64,000 nt of DNA, from NCBI GenBank assembly GCA_963972525.1, contig CAXAUZ010000005.1, forward strand, positions 62,001 through 126,000, in the 5' to 3' direction. Under the pieces are notes generated by a model that saw nothing but the letters and a program-made list of their open reading frames with translations, ran no database searches and was not told the origin of the DNA. The position numbers were made by a program, and so were the translations under genes. The stretch comes from Salinilacustrithrix sp003476595. Its GTDB lineage: Bacteria; Actinomycetota; Acidimicrobiia; Acidimicrobiales; Salinilacustritrichaceae. Within the stretch, counting starts at the first letter, position 1. Every line of letters begins with the position of its first letter. This document shows positions 23,287-32,023 of the stretch, one piece after another.

Positions 23287-24259
23287 GGGCGAGGTGCGGG
23301 GCACGGGTCGGTCGATGGATCCGCGCCTCGTGCGGCTGGCTGAGGATCGCCCCGAGGGTGCGGCGGACGGTCGACGCGTCGTGCCAGATGTCGTACTCCC
23401 AGTAGATGACGACAGCGAACCCCGCATCGACGAGGCGGTCGGCCCGATCCTCGTCGTCAGCGACGTCCGACGGCATCGTGTGGTGCTTCTCGCTGTGGAT
23501 CTCGACGACGAGAGGACGATCGACGTGGACCTGGTCGAAGCGACCGATCGGCGCGTCGTCGCCGAGCGTGACCTGCCGACGGAACGACCGGGCCAGCGTG
23601 CCGATGACCTCCTCCCAGCGCTTCTCGAGGTTGCTGTCCGTGGGTCGGTAGTCGGGCGGGCGACTCTCGAGCAGCTGGCGCAGGATGACGATGCCGCTGT
23701 TGCCTTTGCCGGAGCAGCGGGCGGCGAGGTCGTGGATGCGGTGCCCGTCGACCAGGCGTTCGCGCCAGGCATGGTCGAGCGTCCGTTCCAGTCGTAGCGC
23801 TCCGATGTCGTGGCCGTACCGCTCGGTGTCGGCGCGAGCGAGCCAGAGCAGCAGACGCTCCGGACGCACGATGGGGATGCCCCGGTGCACCGTCGCGTCG
23901 AGGGCCGGATCGAGGTGCCTGGTGACGTGCACGATCCCGACGTGCGGCGTCCGTGTCCCGTTCCGGGGTCGGGTCACGTGCACCGGGAAGGCACGGAACC
24001 GGCCGAAGCCCCACCAGTGCGTCGCGGCATGACCCCAGAGCAGCGCGCCGGGGCCGGCATCGAGCACGGGCAGCAGCAGCTGTTGGCCGAGCTCCACGGT
24101 GCCGGCTCGGTGGCGCAGGACACGCGGCCCCGCACGGTCGATGTCCGGGTGGCGGACGAGGCGACGCCGCTCCGCGGCGGTGCAGCGGTCGAGCAGCTGG
24201 TGACGCCCGACGAGCGAGTACTGGCGGGCGAACAGGTCGATGACGCGTCCCGGGAGCAC
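23255..24259 (-). CDS. AbiEi-like N-terminal domain plus DUF559 (Vsr-like) endonuclease domain protein
   Basis: A 334-residue protein of a common but uncharacterised actinobacterial type. Residues 1-50 look like the AbiEi antitoxin N-terminal winged helix (LVGRHQLLDRCTAAERRRLV). Residues about 205-310 match DUF559, a relative of the Vsr PD-(D/E)XK nuclease: SNLEKRWEEVI (Glu212), GRFDQVHV (Asp242), LVVEIHSEKHH (Glu253) and FAVVIYWEYDIW. The expected acidic residues are present, so nuclease chemistry is plausible but unproven. GTG 24259 has a strong SD (GGAGGTCACC). No AbiEii toxin gene is nearby. The gene is bracketed by family II repeat doublets, and its last ten residues (PVPDAPNDP region) and stop are encoded by repeat unit B. 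Confidence 0.75.
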   Translation of the reverse strand: MLPGRVIDLFARQYSLVGRHQLLDRCTAAERRRLVRHPDIDRAGPRVLRHRAGTVELGQQLLLPVLDAGPGALLWGHAATHWWGFGRFRAFPVHVTRPRNGTRTPHVGIVHVTRHLDPALDATVHRGIPIVRPERLLLWLARADTERYGHDIGALRLERTLDHAWRERLVDGHRIHDLAARCSGKGNSGIVILRQLLESRPPDYRPTDSNLEKRWEEVIGTLARSFRRQVTLGDDAPIGRFDQVHVDRPLVVEIHSEKHHTMPSDVADDEDRADRLVDAGFAVVIYWEYDIWHDASTVRRTLGAILSQPHEARIHRPTRAPHLALPVPDAPNDP

Positions 24260-24364
24260 GGTGACCTCCGATGGTCGGTGCGCTGGGGGAAGCGAGCCGG
24301 CGGACCGACGCCGTCGACGCTATCCAGGCCCACCGACAGCCGACGGAGGGTCCCGAGTCCACTC

Positions 24365-24480
24365 AGTTCCGTGCGCGCGAAACGCCCGACGATGGTCGTT
24401 CAGCGCGCGACAAACGGGTGACGGGGCGTTCCGTGCGCGCGATCCGACCGCCGGCAGTCGTTCCGCGCGTGAGGAACGAC
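24365..24480 (+). repeat. Family II repeat doublet (units C and D)
   Basis: Units C (24365-24418) and D (24427-24480) share left arms GTTCCGTGCGCGCGA and right arms with GTCGTTC and GCGCG, again 62 bp apart. They lie upstream of the nuclease-like gene, in the same orientation as the A-B doublet on its other side. Confidence 0.8.
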
Positions 24481-24493
24481 GGAGGGCGAGCGG

Positions 24494-25312
24494 TCAGCGG
24501 CCCTTGAACTCCGGGTCCCGGCCCTCGGCGAAGCTGGAGATGCCCTCGAAGAAGTCCTTCGTGCCGAACAGCTGCATCGTCTGCAGGAGCACGTGGTGGG
24601 TGTGGGCCGGGAAGTCCTCGGTGAGGCCGTGGCGGTAGAGGCGCTTCATGGCCCGGATCGCGAGCGGTGCGTTGGTGGCGATCTCCTCGCCCCACGACAC
24701 GGCCTCGGCCACGAGCTGGTCGTCGGCGACGACGGCGTTGGCCAGGCCGAGCTTGAGCGACTGCTGGGCGTCGAGGTCCCGGCCGAGGAAGCCGATCTCG
24801 GCGGCCTTGGCCCAGCCGACGAGGCGAGGCAGGTACCAGGTGCCGCCGGACTCGGGGACCACGCCGCGCTTGGCGAAGCCGGGCAGGAGGCGGGACGTCT
24901 CGCCGAGGATCCGCATGTCGCAGCCGAGGGCCAGGTCGAGGCCGTAGCCGGCGGCGGCGCCGTTGACGGCCGCGATGATCGGCGTGTCGATCTCGAACAG
25001 GATCGAGGTCGGCAGGTCCCGGGTGTTCATCATGTTGGCGGCGGCGCCGGAGCCCTCGCTGCCGATGCCCGAGCCGGACATGGCGTCCTTGATGTCCAGG
25101 CCGGAGCAGAAGCCCTTGCCCGCGCCGGTGAGCACGATGGCCCGCACGTCGCCGCTGCGGTCGGCCTCGCTGAGGGCGTCGCTGAGCATGCTGAGCATGC
25201 GGGTGGAGATGGCGTTGCGGCGGTGCGGCCGGTTCAGGGTGATCGTGGCGACGTGGCCGGACACCTCGTAGAGGACCGGATCCTGTTCGTCGGTGGTGGT
25301 CTCGTCGCTCAT
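24494..25312 (-). CDS. Enoyl-CoA hydratase/isomerase family protein
   Basis: A 272-residue crotonase, cytoplasmic, acting on acyl-CoA. Oxyanion segments are GAGKGFCSGLDIKDAM and NGAAAGYGLDLALGCDMRI. The position of the first hydratase glutamate holds Asp (GLDLAL) and the second is replaced, while a Glu appears in GVVPESGGTWYLPRL, the position used by isomerases and some other family members. It is more likely an isomerase-type or specialised enzyme than a standard hydratase. It is divergent from nfuA. Confidence 0.87.
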   Translation of the reverse strand: MSDETTTDEQDPVLYEVSGHVATITLNRPHRRNAISTRMLSMLSDALSEADRSGDVRAIVLTGAGKGFCSGLDIKDAMSGSGIGSEGSGAAANMMNTRDLPTSILFEIDTPIIAAVNGAAAGYGLDLALGCDMRILGETSRLLPGFAKRGVVPESGGTWYLPRLVGWAKAAEIGFLGRDLDAQQSLKLGLANAVVADDQLVAEAVSWGEEIATNAPLAIRAMKRLYRHGLTEDFPAHTHHVLLQTMQLFGTKDFFEGISSFAEGRDPEFKGR

Positions 25313-25361
25313 GTCTCGCCCCCCGAGCCGGCCGGCTCATGGTCTTCCGATGGTTCGTCGG

Positions 25362-25373
25362 TAGCGTAGGCAC
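25362..25373 (+). promoter_or_regulatory. Leaderless -10 box, nfuA
   Basis: TAGCGT, 6 nt, then ATG 25374; no SD. Confidence 0.5.
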
Positions 25374-26039
25374 ATGGCCACGACCGAGTCCGAGGCACCC
25401 CAGACCACCACCGTGGACGACGCGCCCGCTGGCGCCGAGGAGGTGGTGCTCACCGTCACCGAGACCGCGATCGCCAAGATCCTCGAGCTGCGCGAGTCCG
25501 AGGACGACCCCGCCGACCTGGCCCTGCGCATCGCCGTCACCGGCATCCGCGGCCCGGAGTACACCTACGACCTCACGTTCGAGGCGGTCGCCGAGGCCAC
25601 CGAGACCGACATCGTCTACCACCAGGGCGAGCTGCCCGTGATGGTGCCGGCCGGCTCGATGGACTCCCTCCAGGGCGCCACCCTCGACCTGCCCGGCACC
25701 GACGGCCAGGGCGGTCTCGTGCTGCGCAACCCCAACCGGCCCGACCCCCTCGCCGGCATCGACCTCGACCTCACCGGCACCACGGCCGAGAAGGTCCAGC
25801 AGCTGCTCGAGCAGCAGATCAACCCGGGGCTGGCCGCCCACGGCGGCTTCGCCGAGCTCAAGGGCGTCGACGGGGACAAGGTGTACGTCCTGATGGGCGG
25901 CGGCTGCCAGGGCTGCGCCGTGTCGGCCATGACCCTGCGCGAGGGCATCGCCGCCTCCATCACGTCGGCCATCCCCGAGATCACCGACGTCATCGACGTC
26001 ACCGATCACGACGCCGGCGAGAATCCCTACTACAGCTGA
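25374..26039 (+). CDS. nfuA: NfuA-type iron-sulfur cluster carrier
   Basis: A 221-residue Fe-S scaffold/carrier delivering 4Fe-4S clusters to target enzymes. Residues about 22-125 form a degenerate A-type (HesB-like) domain without its cysteines, as in Escherichia coli NfuA. Residues about 140-205 are the NifU C-terminal domain with the cluster-binding CxxC in GGGCQGCAVSAMTL. The neighbouring Dxs pathway depends on Fe-S enzymes (IspG/IspH), a family-level link only. It is convergent with dxs across a 358-bp hairpin-rich gap. Confidence 0.92.
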   Translation: MATTESEAPQTTTVDDAPAGAEEVVLTVTETAIAKILELRESEDDPADLALRIAVTGIRGPEYTYDLTFEAVAEATETDIVYHQGELPVMVPAGSMDSLQGATLDLPGTDGQGGLVLRNPNRPDPLAGIDLDLTGTTAEKVQQLLEQQINPGLAAHGGFAELKGVDGDKVYVLMGGGCQGCAVSAMTLREGIAASITSAIPEITDVIDVTDHDAGENPYYS

Positions 26040-26073
26040 CTCGCCCTGTAACGGGTGGTAACTGAGCGGAACG

Positions 26074-26110
26074 TGCAAGTGGCGGCGGCGATCGGCCGCC
26101 GCCACTTGCA
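26074..26110. terminator. 16-bp perfect hairpin downstream of nfuA
   Basis: TGCAAGTGGCGGCGGC, loop GATCG, then the exact complement. There is no T tract, so it is either a tail-less terminator, common in high-GC actinobacteria, or a REP-like palindrome. Confidence 0.5.
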
Positions 26111-26174
26111 TTCTGCGCGCTCGGCTGGAAGGCTGTGTTCGTTGTCACCTTCCAAGTGGGGGCGACCAGGGGGA

Positions 26175-26200
26175 GAGGCCCGGACCACGGTCCGGGCCTC
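26175..26200. terminator. 12-bp GC-rich hairpin
   Basis: GAGGCCCGGACC-AC-GGTCCGGGCCTC, followed directly by a 7-bp stem at 26200-26218. It is suitable as a bidirectional terminator for the convergent nfuA and dxs genes. Confidence 0.5.
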
Positions 26201-26397
26201 GTCGCGTGCGGCGCGACGCCCGCCGGAGATTTCTCGGATCGGGACCGCAAGGGAACCCCTCGAGGGCCGTTCCCCTCCCAGCAACGTCATGGTTCCCTCC
26301 CGACGTTGTGTTCCCTGTCCGGGGCGTCTTCGTTCTCCGACCCCAGCGAAGGCGCCCTGGTCCAGGGCACCCCGGGGCCTTGGTCAGGGGTGGGGTC

Positions 26398-28245
26398 TCA
26401 GAGGGGGCTGGGAGCTCGCACGGCCCGCAGGGCCGAGGAGCGGATGCCGTCGGCATCGAGGCCGAGGCGGGCGAGGATGTCGTCGGCCTTGGCGTGGTCG
26501 AGGTACTGGGTGGGGACGCCGAGGATCTCGATGCGAGGGACGAGCCGCTCCTCGCAGCACTCCCGGATCCCGGCAGCGAGCAGCGAACCGGCGCCACCAG
26601 CCTTGTAGCCGTCCTCGACGGTGACGACGGTGGGGTGCCCGGCGGCGTCCTCGAGCATCTCCCGGTCGGCGGGCTTCACGCAGCGCACGTCCCAGACGGT
26701 GGCCTCGACCCCGTCGGCGGCGAGCGCCTCGGCGGCTTCGAGCGCCGGGTGCAGCATCTTGCCCACGGCCAGGATGCACACATCGCTGCCCGCACGGACC
26801 TTGCGGCCTCGCAGACCGGCGCCGACCTCATCGGGCCCGCACTCCGGGAGCACCTTGGGCCAGCGGATCAGCACCGGACCGTCGGTGTGGTCGAGCGCGT
26901 CGTGGAGCATGACGCCGACCTCCTGGTACGAGGAGGGTGCGAGCACGGTCATGTTCGGGATCTTCGTGAACAGGACGAGGTCGAGGACGCCGTGGTGGGA
27001 CGGCCCATCGGACCCGGTGATCCCCGCCCGGTCGAGGCAGAACACGACCGGCTGGTCGTGGAGGCCGACGTCGAGGTTGACCTGGTCGAAGGCCCGGGAC
27101 AGGAACGTCGAGTAGACGGCGAACACCGGCCGGAGGCCGCCCATGGCCATGCCCGCGGCCGAGGTGACGGCATGCTGCTCGGCGATGCCCACGTCGATGA
27201 GGCGGTCGGGGAAGCGCTCGGCGAAGGGGAGCAGCCCGGTGGAGTCGGGCATCGCGGCCGTGATGGCGACGACCTCGGGCCGCTCCTCGGCCTCCTTGAT
27301 CAGCGCCTCGGTGAACGCAGCGGCGCAGGACCCGGGCTCGACCGATCCGGTGTCGTGCATGTTCTTGATCGGGTCGTTCTCCGCCGGGGCGTAGCCGCGG
27401 CCCTTCTGGGTGAGGACGTGGACCACGATCGGGCCGTCGTACTCGGCGGCGTCGTGCAGGGCGGACTCGAGGCCGGCGATGTCGTGGCCGTCGAAGGGGC
27501 CCGTGTAGCGGATGCCGAGGTCCTGGAAGAACGCGGGTGGCTCGAAGTAGTCGCGGACGCCGGCCATGGTCGCCTCGAAGCCGCGCTCGAGGTGCTCGCC
27601 GACGAGCGGCGCCGACCGGAGCAGCTTCTCGAACCGGGCCCGGCTGCGCACGTAGCGCGGGTCGAGGCGGAGCCGGGCGAGGCTGTCGCCCAGGCGGCTG
27701 ACGGTGGGGGCGTAGGAGCGCCCGTTGTCGTTGAGGATGATGATGGCCCGGGAGCCGGCGTGGCCGAGGTTGTTCAGGCCCTCGTAGGCCATGCCGCCGG
27801 TGAGCGACCCGTCGCCGATGATGGCCACGATGCGCCGGTCGGTGATCTCGTTGCGTGACATCGCGGTGGCGAGGCCGTGGGCGTAGCTGATGATGGTGGA
27901 GGCGTGGCTGTTCTCCACCCAGTCGTGCGGGGACTCCTTGCGGGACGGGTAGCCGGATAGGCCACCCTCCTGGCGCAGCTGCTCGAACCCCTCCCGGCGA
28001 CCGGTGACGATCTTGTGCACGTAGGCCTGGTGCCCGGTGTCCCAGAGCACGATGTCGCGCGGGGACTCGAACACCCGGTGCACGGCCAAGGTGAGCTCCA
28101 CCGCGCCGAGGTTCGAGCCGAGGTGACCTCCGGTGCGGTCGACGGCGTCGACGACGAAGGTGCGGATCTCGGCAGCCAGCGTCTCGAGCTGCTCGGGGCT
28201 GAGGCCTCGCAGGTCGGCGGGGCTGTTGATCCGGTCGAGCAGCAT
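26398..28245 (-). CDS. dxs: 1-deoxy-D-xylulose-5-phosphate synthase
   Basis: A 615-residue thiamine-diphosphate enzyme, the first step of the MEP isoprenoid pathway (pyruvate plus glyceraldehyde 3-phosphate). Substrate/TPP contacts are HLGSNLGAVELTLAVH near the N-terminus, the TPP motif GDGSLTGGMAYEGLNN with NDNGRSYAP, the transketolase pyrimidine domain with IAEQHAVTSAAGMAMGG and DRAGITGSDGPSHHG, and a C-terminal transketolase_C domain. ATG 28245 (MLLDRINSPADLRGLS) is the usual start; a much longer upstream reading is antisense to the cyclase gene. Confidence 0.97.
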   Translation of the reverse strand: MLLDRINSPADLRGLSPEQLETLAAEIRTFVVDAVDRTGGHLGSNLGAVELTLAVHRVFESPRDIVLWDTGHQAYVHKIVTGRREGFEQLRQEGGLSGYPSRKESPHDWVENSHASTIISYAHGLATAMSRNEITDRRIVAIIGDGSLTGGMAYEGLNNLGHAGSRAIIILNDNGRSYAPTVSRLGDSLARLRLDPRYVRSRARFEKLLRSAPLVGEHLERGFEATMAGVRDYFEPPAFFQDLGIRYTGPFDGHDIAGLESALHDAAEYDGPIVVHVLTQKGRGYAPAENDPIKNMHDTGSVEPGSCAAAFTEALIKEAEERPEVVAITAAMPDSTGLLPFAERFPDRLIDVGIAEQHAVTSAAGMAMGGLRPVFAVYSTFLSRAFDQVNLDVGLHDQPVVFCLDRAGITGSDGPSHHGVLDLVLFTKIPNMTVLAPSSYQEVGVMLHDALDHTDGPVLIRWPKVLPECGPDEVGAGLRGRKVRAGSDVCILAVGKMLHPALEAAEALAADGVEATVWDVRCVKPADREMLEDAAGHPTVVTVEDGYKAGGAGSLLAAGIRECCEERLVPRIEILGVPTQYLDHAKADDILARLGLDADGIRSSALRAVRAPSPL

Positions 28246-28308
28246 GCGGTGAATACGGTACCCGTGCCCGGGGCGGATCGACCACGTCGGCAGGTCGGGG
28301 GCGAGGTC

Positions 28309-28321
28309 TAGATTCGCCGCC
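28309..28321 (+). promoter_or_regulatory. Leaderless -10 box, cyclase
   Basis: TAGATT, 7 nt, then ATG 28322. Confidence 0.45.
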
Positions 28322-29128
28322 ATGCCGTCGCTCGAAGGTGCCCGGGCCCGCGGGGAGAGCGCCATCGACGCGATCCGGCGCCGCCTCACCCAGCAGGCCG
28401 CCGATCTGCTGAACGAGCACCCCGACTTCGCCCGCGGGGCGTCCGAGGTCGGCCTGATCGACCGGGCCTGGCTGGAGCAGCCGACCGAGCGGCCCATCCG
28501 CACCGCGACCTCGCTCGACGTCATCCGGCGCTTCCTCGAGCGCTCGATCGAGCAGGAGCCCTCGCTCATCGCCAACATGGGCCTGAACGCCATCCAGCTG
28601 CTCAACGTCGACACCGACGACGGCCGCACCGGCGACGCCCGCCAGGTCGCCACCATCGCGTTCACCGACCTGGAGGGCTTCACCAGCTTCACGTCCCGCG
28701 AGGGCGACCGCGCCGCACGCGAGCTGCTCGAGCAGCACCACCGTGCGGTCGGGCCGGTGATCCGCAGCCGCGGCGGGCGCATCGTGAAGAAGCTGGGCGA
28801 CGGCCTGCTCATCTCCTTCGGTGCGCCCGAGGCGGCGGTGCTGGCCGCGCTGGAGATCGACGAGACGAACGAGACCGGGCTGCGACTGCGGGTCGGGCTG
28901 CACCACGGCGAGGTCGAGCTGCTCGGCGACGACGTGATCGGCCACGACGTGAACCTGGCCGCGCGGGTGGCGGACTCGGCCAAGGGCGGGGAGGTCCTCG
29001 CCACGACCGACGTGCGCTCGGCCATCGGCACCCCGCCTGCGGGGGTCACCTTCGGCCGGGCTCGTCGGCGCACGTTCAAGGGCGTCGACGGCTCGGTGTT
29101 GGTCTGCCCCGTGCGGCGCGCCGGCTGA
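28322..29128 (+). CDS. Class III adenylate/guanylate cyclase
   Basis: A 268-residue soluble cyclase. The catalytic domain (about residues 108-265) has FTDLEGFTSFTSREGD with the first metal Asp, VKKLGDGLLISFG with the second, and GHDVNLAARVAD with the Asn/Arg pair. The Lys before LGD fits ATP selection. The first 100 residues are a helical region unlike that of the cyclase at 12403. It carries no membrane or receiver domain, so its input signal is unknown. A DUF2332 gene follows after 16 bp, probably in the same operon. Confidence 0.88.
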   Translation: MPSLEGARARGESAIDAIRRRLTQQAADLLNEHPDFARGASEVGLIDRAWLEQPTERPIRTATSLDVIRRFLERSIEQEPSLIANMGLNAIQLLNVDTDDGRTGDARQVATIAFTDLEGFTSFTSREGDRAARELLEQHHRAVGPVIRSRGGRIVKKLGDGLLISFGAPEAAVLAALEIDETNETGLRLRVGLHHGEVELLGDDVIGHDVNLAARVADSAKGGEVLATTDVRSAIGTPPAGVTFGRARRRTFKGVDGSVLVCPVRRAG

Positions 29129-29144
29129 CGGGCGGGGATGCGGG

Positions 29145-30212
29145 GTGGAGCGCAGCCGGGACCTGCCGCTGATCGACGTGCTCGTCCTGCAGCGCGCCGC
29201 CTGCGAGCGCGCCGGGTCAGCCCTGTACGCCCGGATCCTCGACGCCATGGTCGACGACGTGCACGCGGATGGGCCGTGCGCCGAGATCCTGCGACCGTGG
29301 GCGGACAACGCCATGGCCGACGCCATCCCGCTGCGCTTCCTCGCCGCGGTGCACGCGCTGGTGCTCACTGGCGAGGCCCCGGCGCTCGCCGCGCACTACG
29401 CGTCGGCCGGCGGCGCCGACAGCGGTGACCCGATGCCGGCGTTCCTGGCCACCGTCGAGGCCCACCGGACCCGCATCGAGGCGGCGATGGACCTGGGCGT
29501 GCAGACCAACGAGGTGGGCCGGGCCACGTCGCTCTTCGGTGGCTTCCACGCCGTCGCCCGACGCACCGGGCTGCCGCTGCGCCAGCTCGAGGTCGGCGCC
29601 AGCGCCGGCCTGCTCCTGCACTGGGACCGCTACGGCTACCGGGCCGGGGGCGGGGCGCTGGCATGGGGTCCCGGCGACGGCCTGGTGTTCGAGGATCCCT
29701 GGACCGCCGACCTGCCGCCCGTGGCCGCGGACCTGGTCGTGGCCGAGCGGCGCGGGTGCGACCAGGCGCCGATCGACCCGACCACCGACGAGGGCGCCAC
29801 CCGACTCCGCTCGTTCCTCTGGCCCGACCAGGTCGAGCGCCGGGCCCGCCTCGACGCCGCCATCGAGGTCGCCCGTCGCCACCGCGTCGTCGTCGACGCG
29901 ATGGATGCCGCCGACTGGATCGAGGCCCAGCTGGCCGAACCGACCCCGGGCCTGGCCACCGTCGTCCACCACTCGATCGTCCTGCAGTACCTGCTCCGGT
30001 CGTCCTTCGTCCGCCTGCGCGCCGCCATCGAGGAGGCCGGGGCGCGCGCCACCCCGGATGCGCCGATCCACTGGCTGCGGATGGAACCGGCCGGCGACGT
30101 CGCCGACGTGCGGATGTCGAGCTGGCCGGGTCGCGGCAGCGGCCACGACGAGGAGCTGCTCGCCACCACCGGCTACCACGGCCCGCCCGTGACCTGGCTG
30201 GGCGGCGCCTGA
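29145..30212 (+). CDS. DUF2332 family protein
   Basis: A 355-residue protein of the actinobacterial/proteobacterial DUF2332 family, whose function is unknown. Typical segments are ACERAGSALYARIL near the N-terminus, LEVGASAGLLLHWDRYGYR in the middle (reminiscent of a glycine-rich methyltransferase-like loop), VVDAMDAADWIEAQL, and VVHHSIVLQYL. It starts with GTG 29145 after GGGCGGGG. It is probably co-transcribed with the preceding cyclase. Confidence 0.82.
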   Translation: MERSRDLPLIDVLVLQRAACERAGSALYARILDAMVDDVHADGPCAEILRPWADNAMADAIPLRFLAAVHALVLTGEAPALAAHYASAGGADSGDPMPAFLATVEAHRTRIEAAMDLGVQTNEVGRATSLFGGFHAVARRTGLPLRQLEVGASAGLLLHWDRYGYRAGGGALAWGPGDGLVFEDPWTADLPPVAADLVVAERRGCDQAPIDPTTDEGATRLRSFLWPDQVERRARLDAAIEVARRHRVVVDAMDAADWIEAQLAEPTPGLATVVHHSIVLQYLLRSSFVRLRAAIEEAGARATPDAPIHWLRMEPAGDVADVRMSSWPGRGSGHDEELLATTGYHGPPVTWLGGA

Positions 30213-30263
30213 GGACCGGGACGTCCCCCACGTCTCCGAGGCGCGTGCCGCGGCCCAGAACGA

Positions 30264-31175
30264 CTACGCGGTGGTGATCGGGACGCCGCCCCGGGCCTGG
30301 CGGGCCTGGAAGCGGGCCGTGAGCCAGCGGGCGACGACGGCACCGAAGCCGAGCGCGACGAGCCCGCCCACGGCGTCGATCCAGTAGTGGTTGGCGGTCA
30401 CCATGATCGTGAACAGCGTGAGGAACGGGTAGCTCCACGCCAGCGCTCGGGTCCACCGGCGCCGCATCATCGGCACCAACACGAGCGAGGACCACACCGA
30501 CCAACCGATGTGCATCGACGGCATCGCCGCGTACTGGTTGGTGAGCCCGGCCGCCTTCTCGTCGTCGAAGGAGATCCATCCACCGTGCACGGCCAGGGTG
30601 TCGACGAAGCCGTAGCGATCGCAGCCCTCGACCGACTTGTCGCCGGGCTCGGCGGCGAAGGCGGCCTCCGGTGCGTAGATCCGGCACGCCCCGTACTTGC
30701 CGGGGTCGTCCAGCAGTCGCGGCGGCATCAGCGAGTAGCTGGCGAAGCCGACGATGGCCACCGCCGTGGTGACGAGCAGCGTGTTGCGCCAGCGGGGGTA
30801 GCGGGCCTTGTCGCTGCGGTACAGCCAGATCAGCGCGCCGGCGGTGACCACGAAGTGGGCGGTGCCGTAGAAGATGTTCCAGACGCGGATGAGCCCCATG
30901 GCCGGCAGGTCGAGGTACCAGCGCTGGAGCTCGGCTTCGAAGTAGAGGCCCATGGCGCGCTGGATGTCGATGATCTGGCGGGCGTGCTCGAACGCGACCG
31001 AGGCGTCGATGTCCTCGCCCGTGCCCTGGGAGCCGAACAGGTTCCGGACCGAGGAGTACACGGCGTAGAAGACGGCGACGTAGAGGAGCTCGCGCCACCA
31101 GCGCAGCCGGCCGGCGGCGACCTGCGCGTCGGACGCGGTGGTGGCGTCGTCCGGGTCCACGGCGCCGGCGGTCAT
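30264..31175 (-). CDS. PAP2-superfamily membrane phosphatase/phosphotransferase
   Basis: A 303-residue integral membrane protein with about six TM segments. The PAP2 C2 and C3 motifs are seen as AAMPSMHIGWS (catalytic-site His) and TANHYWIDAVGG (His and Asp). The long first part and these motifs match the inositol-phosphotransferase-like PAP2_3 group found in mycobacteria. It acts on a phospholipid or prenyl phosphate at the membrane surface; the substrate is unknown. It is divergent from the lipoprotein-hydrolase pair. Confidence 0.85.
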   Translation of the reverse strand: MTAGAVDPDDATTASDAQVAAGRLRWWRELLYVAVFYAVYSSVRNLFGSQGTGEDIDASVAFEHARQIIDIQRAMGLYFEAELQRWYLDLPAMGLIRVWNIFYGTAHFVVTAGALIWLYRSDKARYPRWRNTLLVTTAVAIVGFASYSLMPPRLLDDPGKYGACRIYAPEAAFAAEPGDKSVEGCDRYGFVDTLAVHGGWISFDDEKAAGLTNQYAAMPSMHIGWSVWSSLVLVPMMRRRWTRALAWSYPFLTLFTIMVTANHYWIDAVGGLVALGFGAVVARWLTARFQARQARGGVPITTA

Positions 31176-31348
31176 GCGCTGGTCTGCCTCTGTCCCCGCA
31201 CCTCGCCAGACTACGGCGGCACCCGGCGCCCGAACGACCCGCCACCGGCGTCCGATGGGGTGGCTAGCCTCGGAGCCGGTTCGGTGGTCGACCTGACGCC
31301 ACCCCGTTGCATCCCGGCCGTCACGGCCGGTCGATCCGGGAGGCCCCC

Positions 31349-32023
31349 GTGCCCATCCGTCCCCACCGCCATCGGTGCGCCGCGCTCGCCGCTGCGCTCG
31401 TGCTCACCGCCTGCTCAGCAGGCTCCGCCGCCCCGACGCCCCGGGTTCCGCCGCCGTCCGCCGTCGATCCCGCCTCCGGCCCGTCGCCCGAGCCGGCGTC
31501 GGATCTCCCGACCGGACCCCACGAGATCGCCCTCGTCGCCGACCTCGGCCCGCTGCCCGACGGCTCCGGTCGTGCCGTGGTCGAGACGACGTGGAGGACC
31601 GACCGGGCCGGCACCGTGCACCTCGCCGTCGACACCCCGGCCGGCCTCGCCGAGCAGCACGTGGGCACGGCTGACGAGCACTGGTGGTGGCTGCACCCGG
31701 AGGTCCGGCGGACGGTCGCCGATGCCGAGTGGGTCCGCTTCGACCTGGACGCCGTGGAGGAGGCGGGTGGCGAGCTGCCCGCCCTGGTGGTCGCAGCCCG
31801 CCAGCCGCCTCCGCAGCCCGACGAGGTCGCTCCCGGCGACGTGGTGGCGGGGCGGGAGGTGCTCGCCGTCGAGGCGGTCGGCGACGACGAGGTCCAGCTC
31901 ACCGTCACCGGGATCGAGCAGCCGGTCGTCCTGCGCCGTCGCCCGCTCCGGCCCGGCACCGTCGTCGCGGTGCCGAGCGGATCGGTCGACGTGCGAGACC
32001 TGCCCGACCTCCTGCGCTGGTGA
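31349..32023 (+). CDS. Putative lipoprotein
   Basis: A 224-residue lipoprotein. GTG 31349 has SD GGGAGG; the signal peptide has lipobox LTAC. A Pro/Ser-rich linker follows, then a beta-rich mature domain with WWWLHPEVR and repeated Val-rich strands. The fold is not recognised. The stop overlaps GTG of the next gene (GTGA), so it is translationally coupled to an alpha/beta hydrolase. Confidence 0.72.
   Translation: MPIRPHRHRCAALAAALVLTACSAGSAAPTPRVPPPSAVDPASGPSPEPASDLPTGPHEIALVADLGPLPDGSGRAVVETTWRTDRAGTVHLAVDTPAGLAEQHVGTADEHWWWLHPEVRRTVADAEWVRFDLDAVEEAGGELPALVVAARQPPPQPDEVAPGDVVAGREVLAVEAVGDDEVQLTVTGIEQPVVLRRRPLRPGTVVAVPSGSVDVRDLPDLLRW

Larger units (their letters stand above)
26040..26397. 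other. Hairpin-rich intergenic region (terminators or structured RNA)
   Basis: No gene is seen between the stop codons of nfuA and dxs. Instead there are at least six inverted repeats: 16 bp at 26074-26110, 6 bp at 26127-26153, 12 bp at 26175-26200, 7 bp at 26200-26218, 7 bp at 26282-26308, and a 10-bp stem with one G-U pair at 26323-26356. GTTCCC or its complement recurs four times in 26250-26316. It does not match the conserved cores of tmRNA, RNase P RNA or SRP RNA that I know. Confidence 0.55.

Noticed and set aside
23255..24259. AbiE toxin-antitoxin pair
   Set aside because: Only an AbiEi-like N-terminal domain fused to DUF559 is present; there is no adjacent AbiEii nucleotidyltransferase toxin.
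23170..24480. CRISPR array
   Set aside because: Repeats are only in pairs, palindromic over their whole length, without uniform spacers and without cas genes.
26040..26397. tmRNA, RNase P RNA or SRP RNA in the hairpin-rich gap
   Set aside because: None of the universally conserved core sequences of these RNAs is visible on either strand.
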